Assembly: GCF_954871325.1 (NCBI RefSeq)
Contig: NC_088779.1
Span: 4,900,846-4,964,845, forward strand
Reading direction: 5' to 3'
Source: Gordionus sp. m RMFG-2023
Taxonomy: Eukaryota; Nematomorpha; Gordioida; Chordodea; Parachordodidae
Length of the DNA: 64,000 nucleotides
Below the pieces are notes generated by a model. The model ran no database searches. It had not been told where the DNA came from and was given only the letters and a program-made list of their open reading frames with translations. Below, in pieces: positions 1 through 10,900 of this stretch. Each line of letters opens with the position of its first letter. The stretch's first letter is position 1. A program made the translations under genes and the position numbers.

Positions 1-99
1 TTATAAAAAAAATTAAAGTTGAAAAATAAAAATATATAAATAGAATCCTTTCCTAAAAATTGGAAAATATAATCATCTTTGAGATAAAAAAAACGAATA

Positions 100-253
100 G
101 TGTTGTTAAACGGCTCGATTTGAGCCGATATCTAAAAACAGCTAACTCAATATTTTAGCGTAAAATCTTAAGGCTTACAATAATATTTTTCTTGATAAAA
201 CATTGAGTTTAGCCGTTTTTAAAATCGGCTCAAAACGAGCCGACTAACAACAC
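100..253. mobile_element. Palindromic MITE family A, copy 1
   Basis: A near-perfect inverted repeat begins GTGTTGTTAAACGGCTCG and ends CGACTAACAACAC, with TA on both sides (98-99 and 254-255). The arms contain the shared string AACGGCTAACTCAAT or its complement. There is no coding capacity. The TA flanks fit a non-autonomous Tc1/mariner-type element. The same sequence recurs at 3592, 27875 and 31344. The TA duplication is seen; the superfamily is inferred from it. Confidence 0.85.
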
Positions 254-1878
254 TAATCGTTATATATTATAAGCTTTTTATCAAAATTTGCATATTCATC
301 CAAAATTATACGGAAACACAAAACTTATTTATTAATATATATACTTAAAAAATTATGAAATAAAACAAAAATATAAAAAATATGATAAAAACATCAAATT
401 AGTATACAGAATTTATTATCACAAATGAGAAGACGTGGATTCTATGCGCTAGGAAACACATTTAAAATCGTTATAAAGAAAGGTTAAGAGGAGATTTTAT
501 GATAAGTAATAGCGATCGACCTCTATTTTTTTCCTCCATACTATTTTGTTGTTGATAATTAAAATAAAACGTCTGCCTACCACTTTTTCATTTTTAAGAG
601 GTAAATTCTGAGAAATTTCCAGGAATGCACTGCACTTAAGTGGAAGTATATTCGTTAATATAGCAAAAAGGAGGTTTTCATCCACCTTTATCAAATTTTT
701 GAAACTCTGGCTAAAAATTTTTTTAAAACACGCTCTACAGCTGAATCCTAGTTCGACTTATTACTAAATATAGCGCCAGTTTAGTTTTCACTAAATAGCC
801 TAAAAAGTAATTTATTGAAAAAACTAAACAAAATTACGAAAAATAACAATGCCACCAAATACTTAAAACAAACCAAAATAGGGTGTCCTCTAGTTCAAAA
901 GCTGTCTATTTTGTTTATTCGTTTTTTTCCAATATTTTAGTACCACTCACCATCCTTATGGGAAACATTAATTTGCCAATATTTTATTGCAAATTTTAAA
1001 TATCACTTATCTAAAATATAATCTATCCATCGTTATTTCTAGCTCATTACCTTTTTATTTAATTTTTTTTGGATGCCCCCCCCCCTCTCCTTATTTTTAC
1101 ATTTGAAAAAACATTGTTTTACTTCCCTATAGTTATAAGATAACCAGGAAGATTGCCAAATCTCAATAATTGGTCGTAAATCTTGCGATTTAAAATATAC
1201 CACATGTTTGCCTAATCTCATATTTTATTTTGATATTAAAATAAATGACACCTAATAAATTTACATCGATCAGAACCCGGAGTTATAACCGGCAAACGGG
1301 AGAAAACCTAATAAGTAGGTTTACACTGACTGTACTGTATACATATATTTTCCGCACAAATAACGGGTTAATATAGCCTAGTTTACGTTATTTCTTTTCC
1401 TTTATATTTGAAATTTTTTTTTCATATAAAAATTTATAAATATCTTTAGATAAAATAACTGTTTGCAATTAAGGTTTTTGTAAAAAAAAACATATTTTTA
1501 CATTTTATTTAATGTTTTTAAAGATATGTTTAATGACTTTAATGTATTTGTATACATTAGAAAGACATATTCATGTTTTTAAGTTTTTAAAAATATGTTT
1601 AACTCGATAAAATAAATATATGAATCTGACGTTGGTCATGTATATTTTATTTACTTGCTGGAAAATAAATTAATACAAGTGACAAAACAAAAGGTTCATT
1701 ATTGTTTTCAAAAAATGAACATCGCCATTTATATTATATTTCTATTATCTCAAAAATATTATGAATATATTTGATTTATATAAATTTGACGAAGAAATTT
1801 TTATGATGAAATTATAATTGTTGATATATTTTGAACAAGGTAAAAACACATAAATTAATATATATATATATATCGTAA

Positions 1879-2166
1879 GGGGATTCGGAATCTCTTGATT
1901 TTAAATCTTTGACCAGGGCGATTTAAAAAATTTTTAAAATCCGATTTAACCGGAAATGTATTTTAGCATGTGTAGAGTATTTACCCTATAAATTTCAGCC
2001 ATATAAAAATTAATATAAATTAGGAGTAGTTCTAAAGTTTATGGCAAAATTGCCTGAAATTTTTAGGGTAAATAAATATACTCTACACATGCTAGAATAT
2101 CGGATTTTAAATTTTTTTTAAATCGACCTTGGTAAAGGATTTAAAATCAATAGATTCCGAATCCCC
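1879..2166. mobile_element. 288-bp palindromic MITE (GGGGATTCGG ends)
   Basis: The left arm starts GGGGATTCGGAATCT and the right arm ends AGATTCCGAATCCCC. Arms of about 100 nt stay complementary through a CATGTGTAGAGTAT/ATACTCTACACATG pair on either side of a short centre. No ORF and no clear target duplication were seen. This is the only copy I recognised in the window. It is interpreted as a fold-back MITE of unassigned superfamily. Confidence 0.8.
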
Positions 2167-3204
2167 GTGCCACAATGTATAATAATAATAATCTTAAATA
2201 TTAAATAAATATTCTATATTTATAAGTAAATTTCTTTTTACATCACATTTCCTATCTTTTTTTTTTACTCCTCTTAAAATAGACTAACTTTATTTTTTGT
2301 TATTAAATAATGTATAATATACTTTATTATAAGTGCTATTATAATTGGTATAAATAAATTATTTATGATAAAAATATTATCCCAAATTATCATTTTTTTT
2401 TGTTCACTTAATAAAAATTTTAAAATTGAAATTTCATTCATTTATTTTGACTCGCCGATGCGGAACGCGTCATAAAATGATATAATTTTAAACAGCCTAG
2501 GCAGAATCAAGGCAGGAATTTATAAATAAATGTATTTTAACCAATTGAAATATTTTTTTTTCGATTTCCCTTTTGAACTCAATTACAAAACAGTGCCAAA
2601 ATTATCTTAAAATAATCAAAATTTGAAAAACCCCGAACCGAAAAAAAAATATGGTCGAAGGTTTGAAGAAATTTTCTTGGAGCCGAGCTTGGCCTAAAAA
2701 TACTACTTTAGTTATGGCACTCATTTCTATAAGAGGTGAGGGTATTAGGTTATGTTATAGTGTGCACAAATTGAGCGTCTACGTTTTGCCGTATTTTTTA
2801 AATAAAAAAACCTAACGTGTCCCTTGTTTAAATTGATGTTGTTTTTTTTATATTAATATCCGTCGATTCAAAATTTTAAATAAGTTCTAAAAAAAGGATT
2901 TGTCTTTGAAAATTATATTATCGTCTGCGTTCTTATTTCTTTAATTTCTAAATATTCCTTTTTAGTATAATAAGTAAGTTATTTATATTACATTTTAAAT
3001 AATAATACAAAACGAAGAATAAAACAAATAATGAAAAAGCAACCCAGTTTGCGTTTTTTTTAATGGTTGCTAACGCCAAACCGTCATTTTGTTTGAAAGG
3101 CATTATTGGCGTTTGAAACGCTCAATTTGTTCGCAATATCATGCGGTAAAAATTATTATTAATTACTGGGTTTTTCCTTTACCCCGCATTTCACAGCTGT
3201 TAGC

Positions 3205-3254
3205 GCGAATTCGCCGCGAAGTGTACAATATTGTGTACCTCGTTTCGAATTCGC
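3205..3254. repeat. GCGAATTCGC palindrome, copy 1
   Basis: A 50-bp imperfect palindrome begins and ends with GCGAATTCGC around a GTGTACAATATTGTGTAC centre. Related single arms occur at 15652-15690 and around 34155 and 34518. It is GC-rich against a strongly AT-rich background. It probably belongs to a decayed short inverted-repeat element; no target duplication was established. Confidence 0.6.
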
Positions 3255-3591
3255 ATTAACCGTGAACGCAGAATTAGGGACCAAATTTCACATCAAAGTT
3301 TTATTACGAAGATGGACTTTTGCCCATAATTCTTGTTTTTTTTTCCTGTTCTTCTTTCCGATAACTCCAAATTTTAATGTTTTGGGCATAATATTTGCGA
3401 ATATTTTTAGTAAAATTTTATCATCATTTCATTGCAATGGCGCCCAACGTGGGCTTCTAATACCAAGACTACCCTCAGACATTTTTTTTTTAAAAACAGT
3501 ACCTTCGCGGCTATTCAATTTGGAAACACTTTTGCCCAGCGTTACGCTAATTTCTCGTACGCAGCCTCCCATAAAAAAAATTTATGACTTA

Positions 3592-3778
3592 GTGTTATTA
3601 AATGGCTCCATTTTTAAAAACGGCTAACCAAATATTTTAGCCAAAAAAATATTATGCATGCCTTGGGAATTTTGTTCATAAAAGTTAGAAAGGTTTGAGG
3701 ATCTATAATCGAAATCTTGAGGCTTTCGTAATTTTTTTGCCGAAAACCGTTTATGAAAATCGAGCCTTTTAGCAACAC
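3592..3778. mobile_element. Palindromic MITE family A, copy 2
   Basis: The ends GTGTTATTAAATGGCTCC and GAGCCTTTTAGCAACAC are flanked by TA at 3590-3591 and 3779-3780. The arms keep AACGGCTAAC-type strings but are more diverged than copy 1, and the centre has extra sequence, so this is an older insertion of the same family. Confidence 0.75.
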
Positions 3779-5141
3779 TATATATGGCTCCTTCTCAAAA
3801 AGTATTAATTTTTTTTCTACCCAATAACATTTTCTGTTTCCATTTCCATATAAAATAATTAACCTAATAACCGCCATTTAAATAATCATGTAAAAATTGA
3901 TATTTATTATACCATAAATCATATATTATTTCTTTCTTTTTTTTTAGGACACACCGTTTTAAATTTTTCTTTGATTTCTCTACTTTTTTTTTTATATATA
4001 TTAAAAAAAATCTTGATAAACTTTTCATAAGTTTTTCAATAAAATTCTCAATGAAAAAAATCAAAACAAACAAAAAAAATTAGTTAAATACAATTTAATA
4101 ACAACTTTATATACTTTTTCTTATCATTTTTTAAAAGATCTCCCGAATCACTTGCGTTGCTAAAAAAGCCAGATTTGTGTCGATTTTAAGATTATAGCTC
4201 AAATAATATTAATTTCTACCAGCTATGAGCAAAATTGTAAGTCTTCCATAATGTTATTTTGGTTATATAATCTTATTTTTAACAACACTACTAATAACGC
4301 TAAGGCTGCACCGTGCCTTAGCTCTTCTCAATTCCGAAATCCACTCAGAAAAGCAACCTTGGTGGTCATCCTTTTTTTTAGTCTTAAATTAAATCACTTA
4401 TTCAATTCAGTCGACTATTCAGAAATTTTTAAAAAGAAATTAGCCAAGATCTTCTTTTTAAAAAAAAATAAATAAGCAATATGTTCTATCTACATTTATT
4501 ATTCTGATACTTTATCTCCCCTTCCTCTCACTCCTTACCTACTTTTACTTTTTGATTATCCCAAATTCAATTATATATATTTTAAAAACTCGAGATTTAG
4601 GAGTTGTGTGACATAAAGGTAGATCTAGATATCGTATATATAATACATTATAATAATAATTAAACAATTTTTTTCTTTTTTAAAAGCAAAGCAAAACTAG
4701 TTTTTGTTTTGAAAATTAGGTTATAAAACAAATCAAATATTTATATATATATATATATTTCTAAACCAAAAAAAAAAATTAATTTAAATTTAATTTCCTT
4801 AAAAAAAAAGTTTTAAAAACAAAAATCTTTGGGTACAATAATATTTTATTATATTTATATCACTGCTAACAAAAAAAAAGTTATAATTTTAAAGAATTAT
4901 TATATTCTTAGCCGAGTAGGCAGCCAAAGTTTATATAAAGGTTAATAATTATAAAATAAAAAGAATAATAATATGCTATTCTTTATATAAGCATTAATGC
5001 ATATGAAAATTTAAAATTCATTTTATGAAGAGGAAAAGATTCATGAAAAGTAACGAAATTTTAGGGAAAAAAAATATGATAAAAATGAAAATAATTTTAA
5101 AAAAAATAATAAAAGAAAAATAGGCGGTCAATATCATGGCA

Positions 5142-5203
5142 CACAAATCAAAGATCCGCTAAGCCCGAATATAAATATCTGGCCGGGGCTTAGCCGGTTT
5201 GTG
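5142..5203. repeat. 62-bp GC-rich hairpin
   Basis: CACAAATC...CCGCTAAGCCC is answered by GGGCTTAGCCGG...TTTGTG, which gives a stem of roughly 20 pairs around an AT-rich loop, about 320 bp upstream of the first visible RhoGAP exon. It could be a small fold-back element or a transcribed hairpin; nothing in the sequence decides between them. Confidence 0.5.
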
Positions 5204-5525
5204 ATTTTTCCTTCACAAAAAAAAGGATAATGCTGGCCATATCCCTTCTTTAAGTAAAAGTTGTAAGGTTTTTAAAATGAAGTTTTAATGACGGGTATTG
5301 TCTACTTCTCCTTTGCAGAGTTGTTATGATACTTAAATGCTGTATCTAGTTTAGATATATATGTATCGGTGATATCTTTATGTATTTAACAGATATAATT
5401 TTTTAATAATTAACCTATACAAAAATATAGTTCAGAATCGAGTATATACCTCTAGATAAATATAAAATGCGAATACTAATAATAGCAAAACCATTTTAAA
5501 ATTATATATTTTTTTATATTTTCAG

Positions 5526-7967
5526 TTAAGTCTAATCGCGGACAACAAGTCAATCCACAAAAGCGAAAGGAACGAAGCCGATAATGTAACCGGCGCAATC
5601 GATTACGAGATTTTGGTCGTTTGCGGAGGTAGGTCATGGGTTCTCCGCCGAGATTTGAACCATCTCCACAAATTGGACCAAGATTTACACGTTTGCTCTT
5701 TCGATAGGTCAGTTCAATTTTTTTTTTGTAAAAAACATAATTTGTTAGAATCGAATTATAATCGCAAAAATTTATTTACCTTTGGGTTGTACTTTCTTTT
5801 TCCCTCCCGTCAATCACAATTTACTAGACCCATCCCGTGATGAAACATTTTCAGAAATCTTCTGCCCGGTCCATATAAATATTTTTGGAGGATTTGTCCT
5901 CTAGTTGCTATATCTCCAATGATTTGTTTTATCTTTAATCTTATTATATATATTTTTTCCCTCTTTTTATAGGCGTTACAGCGCTTTACCGCTAATCGGA
6001 GACATTTCTTCGGCAGCTGCCAATATCGGCGAGAATGGTCGCTCTAAATTTCGCCTTACCCTTAATCGATATTTTGGGAGATTATCTGTCATAGTCTGCG
6101 AAAACATCGTTAATTGCGTAAACGTGTTGAATTGGTTCGAAGTAATTAAAATGATTGATTTAGTATTTCATTCATTTGAGAAAATGTTATTTTGAAATGA
6201 CTTATAAAATGTTAGCCGAAAATCGAGTTAATATTTGGCGCCATTTACGTTATTGGACACTAGTATGTGCGTCTACTTAGTCATTAACCGATAGAGATGT
6301 TATTTAATCTCTGCAACAGAATCTGGTAGTAGATCCACAAGAGGCATCGAAGCACCATAATTATGAGCTAACTGATCGCCACTCATGGGTCGGCTATAAT
6401 ATTTCCAATGTAATCATTGGATCCTCGCATTTTATGCCAAATATCTTTTCTGAAAGATGACAAGTTTTTAACCGCGCTTGTATAATTTAGGGTATTATAC
6501 AATTCGCTTACATTCTTTTTTTTTCTTCCTCTCTATTTTTCTCATCTTTCAGATCTCTCTAATATCACTTATTTTTAAAGATGGACAACAAGGGAAATCA
6601 CCTGCAAACGGTGAACGACATAAAATATCAACTTCTCAACACCCAGGCTATAGCGGCCGCCATCGTTACCAAAAGATACGCCGCCAAAAATTTCAAAGAA
6701 TTGTCTCTCGAGGTTAATTACGATCCCACCCCCTTTTTTTGTGGCTTCTTTTAATGGCCGGTGCCTAAAATTTTTCCCTTCTTTTCCAAAAGATAGAATT
6801 CCTAGAAGGTAGTGCCAATATCTTTATGGCTAACGACCCAGTGCTTTATTTAGAAAAAACCTGTAAAACAAACTTTTCAAAATAAAATGTAATAGTAACT
6901 ATACACAAAAGACAACGGTAAATATAACACAAGGGAAAACTATCCATGATACAATATAAATATTAATATAAAATTTCGTATTTATATGTAATGTAATAAT
7001 AGCGGGGGGGGGGGGGTGGATTCTTACCATGAGGGAATTGCATTTTAAAACTATTAATTAAGTTTTAGCCAACATTTACGATTATCTTTACACTCGTCGT
7101 AATAGTAAAGTAATTAATCATTGGTTATAGTAGTCCACGTGGAACTGTTAGACACCATTACCTCCTCTAGGGTTTAAAAGCTGTTTGTTTTTGAACGTCA
7201 GTTTTTATTATTAAAATTATTTTCGAATTTTCCGTGAAAGATATTAAATTTTTTTTTTTATGTTGGTGAAAATAACATGCATTAGGTAGGCGATATAATT
7301 TCTATCACGGATATGAGTCTCGATTCATCCCGCCTGGCCGATTTGCGTGTTTACGACATTAACTGGTGGAAGGGGAAGAAAGGATTCAATGTATGTAAAA
7401 AAAAATGATACGCATAAATTATTAGTTTTACTTTTGCTAGAACCTGTTCCACTTTCTAGAAATTTTAAGAGGAGATTCTTGTTTCAGGTTTTAGATTTGA
7501 CCGGTTTCCCAAACTTTTGCACCATAGTTTTTCGATAAACAAAAAAAAGGGAATTATAATTTTAAAACGTAAAAAAACTAATTACTAGGTTGGTTACTTC
7601 CCAAACCAATGCGTCCAGTTATACCCTCTACCACACGTAGACCCTTCTTACTCCGTCCGCATTCCGCATATCAAGCACAGGGGATCCTACGCGAACGACC
7701 ATAACAATCCCTCCAACAAAACCAATCACGACCTCTACGAGATCTCCCCCCACAATTCCAGTCACACATCCATGAACATGAATATTGCCATGAACATGAA
7801 TATCGGCGGCGTGAATACGAATAACGTGAGGTATCTGATGTCCCATTTTTTGCCTTACTTTTTGGAGGAGAGGCCAACCAAACCCCGGCTCAGGGCCGTG
7901 GGAATACTCAAGGAGAGAGTGTTTGGGTGCGATCTGGGAGAATACCTACTCAATAATGGGCATGATG
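5526..7967 (+). CDS. RhoGAP gene, PX and SH3 exons (exons 1-5)
   Basis: Exons 1-2 encode a PX domain: YEILVVCGGRSWVLRRDLNHL, then HVCSFDRRYSALPLIGD and a helix ending NVLNWFE. PX domains bind phosphoinositides, so this part should target membranes. Exons 3-5 encode an SH3 fold: KRYAAKNFKELSLEVGDII, then INWWKGKKGFN, then VGYFPNQCVQLYPL, the standard acidic loop, WW and FPxxxV-like elements. Exon 5 continues through a linker rich in Met and Asn (two MNMNI units) into GILKERVFGCDLGEYLLNNG, the conserved lead into the RhoGAP domain. Junctions fall at FDR/RYS, FE/MDN, LE/VGD and FN/VGY. The 7.4 kb intron that follows is loaded with a DNA transposon. Confidence 0.93.
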
Positions 7968-10900
7968 GTTAGTTGGCTAGTTAAATAGTGTCATTTATTT
8001 CTATTTCTCTCTGAGTCTCTCTCTCTTTCATATTATTTGAATATCACTGGATATAGTTCCTTAGGCAACATTTATAGCACTGTTATCTATGCCTTATTTA
8101 ACGCAGCGTTATTACAGCTGATTCAGTTTTAAAAACTAAAATTTAAGATAAAACTAAAATAGAGATAATTATTTTATATAATATCTAAGAAAAATGACAT
8201 ACCTTTTTATCGAATTCGCAATTATTTTTTTTTATCGGGGCATCTCAACATATGTTTTTCAAATTTTATAGCAGCGTTTTTTTCATCATAACACTTCATA
8301 TTTATAAATTTACACCTATTTATTGGGCTTTATTGTAATAACGCAACGCGTGAACAAAACACGTCCTAAGTATAAGAAATCTGCAAAACCCGGTCCGCCC
8401 GAAATCTTAATCCACGGACCGGGCCGTTAATTTTTTAAAACGAATTAAAGCGGGTCGAGTCAAAATAATTTATAACAGGCTTTGGGGCAAGTCGAACATA
8501 AAGAAAAATTTGGGCGAAGCTTTCATATCATTTTTATGCACATGTTCTAATTATATAAGATTTCTTTATAAATTATAAAAACGATGGGTAAATTATAAAT
8601 AAGCTATTTATTTCATGATATGATGAATTGAGAAGGGTGGAAAAAACTAGAAAGAAATGAATGGCACACAGCTTTTGCAATAGAATAATGATAAATAGAT
8701 TGTATTAAAAAAGCAAACTATTTTATTGTATGATATGAGGTCCGTAAAGTTGACGGAACGACTTAAGGATTAATTGCCGAAACCTATGTCATTTTGTAAC
8801 CCGTTAATTGATCTTGATATCGTAAACCGTCGAAATCAACCGTTAGTGACCTATAAGCCAAATAAAAGGTTCGCCTCTGCCAAAAACCGAAAATAAAAAG
8901 ATCATATTTTGAAATCTCCGTGAAGTTGGTCGCACGATTGAAAGCAGTGCTTTGTTAGTGCTTCAATTCGTATAGTAGGCGAAGTTAAGGGGGAAAAAAG
9001 TTCTCTTAAAAGTCGATTGAAAGCAATAGTGACGAAACTTATATCATTCTTTAGTGCTCGGTTAGTAGAATAGTGCTTTAATCAGTTTAGTATTAATAAA
9101 GTAAACAAAAAAATATATGGAACTTTCTGAAATTCGAAAAAGAGAAGGGGTTTTTGATTTCATATAATGTCAATTTTATCATTTTTTTAATACTATTCAT
9201 ATTTTAATACCACCTAATATTTTGTAGTGTTAAAAAAAATTTGATTTTTTACCATAAAAATTTTTTTTAATTGCTGATAAGGTATTATTAAAATATTTTA
9301 CTCCTAAACATGTACATATTATTAAGTGCTATTTACAATAAATTTGAATTTCTAAACATATCTGGTTTTTCCGCTGAACTGACAAGCCCCTTACCCCGAC
9401 TCTAATCCTCGACTCCCCTATGATTCAATTTTTTGAAATAATATATATTAATTATTTGTAGAATTTTTCTTACGTTTAAAAAAAAAATTATTTATTTATT
9501 TTAAACTATAAGACCATATTTCTTTTTTTAAAAATAAATTAGGGCCAGGTTCGGTTGGACAAATAATTTGTATTTTGGATGGGAATTTTCGGCGGGATAA
9601 ATGAATAAATCGTTAGAATTCATCCCGAACTAGATAAACTTTTAAATTACGGTCTTGGCTGGGATATAATTACCCAATGCGGATCCCTAATAGTAAAAAA
9701 AAAAGACAAAATTAAAAATATAAATATATATATACAATTTAGAGTAAAATCAGTATTTACAAAAAAAAACTTTTATATTAAATTTTGATAATTATAGTAG
9801 TTATTATTCGAATAAAGTTATACGATGTTTCTTACTCGTAACCGCGGAAGAATTAGTTTTTGGGCTCTAGTCTGGTGCTCAAAAATTTTAGCCTCTGGCT
9901 CACTCTTGTTATATTTGAATATCTTAAATATGTTAAAAGTTAGGTTATTTGTATATTATATTATTATAACTTTCCTACATTTAATATTATATTATGGAGG
10001 TCAAGCATAATATTAGAAGTTAAATTACATAATTATAAAATACTATATATATATAGGAAACAATTTAAAATAAAGTTACCGATTGTTTTGACTATGTATA
10101 ATTGTAATTATGAAATGTATCTTACATTATTTTTTTCTGTAATATATATACCACGTCTTTATTACAATATCTGAACAAATGATATATGAAATATTTGATA
10201 TTTTAATAATGATTTTTTAAATTTATTTTTGCATTATCCTTAGGAAAAATTCTCTGAGAATATGTCATCTGAATCAAGTGATTTTGTTGAAGGAAGTGGC
10301 AAAATAAAAAAAGATATATTTAAGATTTCCATGACAGGTGATGAATGGAATCAAATATATCCAAATGCCGATCAACCTCAGGATGAAAAGGGGATGGACC
10401 CATGTTTTCGAAAAATATATTTCGAATCAAATAAAAATACCTTGTTTGTGGGTATTTAAAAACCATTATGTTTATTCAAACTCAATATAACTAATAAAAA
10501 TAAAAGCTATATGTAAACAATGTTCAGCTATGTTAATAATTAAAAAATTAAATACTTTGTGAAATATTAAATCTTAAAAATGAATTGCATAATAGTATTT
10601 ATAAAAGACCGCTAAGTGGGATAAAAAGGGAAGAAGTGGCTAAGGAATTACAAACAGATTTAGCCTTAAACTGGCGTGTTAAAAAAGCCAATGAAATTAT
10701 GAAATATGGTGAAGTAAAATCAATATATGCTTTGATAAATATTTTATGCACTACTGGTCACCAGAACAAATGATAATTTTTAATAAATATTGCCGATACT
10801 AAAGTATCTATACTACATACCAATAAAGATATAATGATTGATTGATTATGCTATCCGATTTAATGTTCGATTTATTTGAAACAGATTGTTGCACTTCTGT

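Larger units (their letters stand above)
1..5525. other. AT-rich flank upstream of first visible RhoGAP exon
   Basis: No convincing coding exon was found here on either strand; the ORFs present are short and low in complexity. The stretch should hold, or lie downstream of, the missing 5' exons of the RhoGAP gene, because the exon at 5526 opens in phase 0 in the middle of a PX domain. A preceding exon encoding the start of the PX fold was looked for and not seen. The region carries two copies of a TA-flanked MITE, a 288-bp palindromic MITE and two hairpins, each listed separately. Confidence 0.5.

Noticed and set aside
3262-3627. 121-codon open frame on the plus strand
   Set aside because: It runs into a MITE, has Phe-rich low-complexity sequence and matches no family; treated as chance.
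6320-6412. Possible RhoGAP exon after an ACAG acceptor
   Set aside because: The exon starting at 6581 joins the preceding exon in phase 0 and matches the conserved MDNKGNHL segment, leaving no room for this piece.
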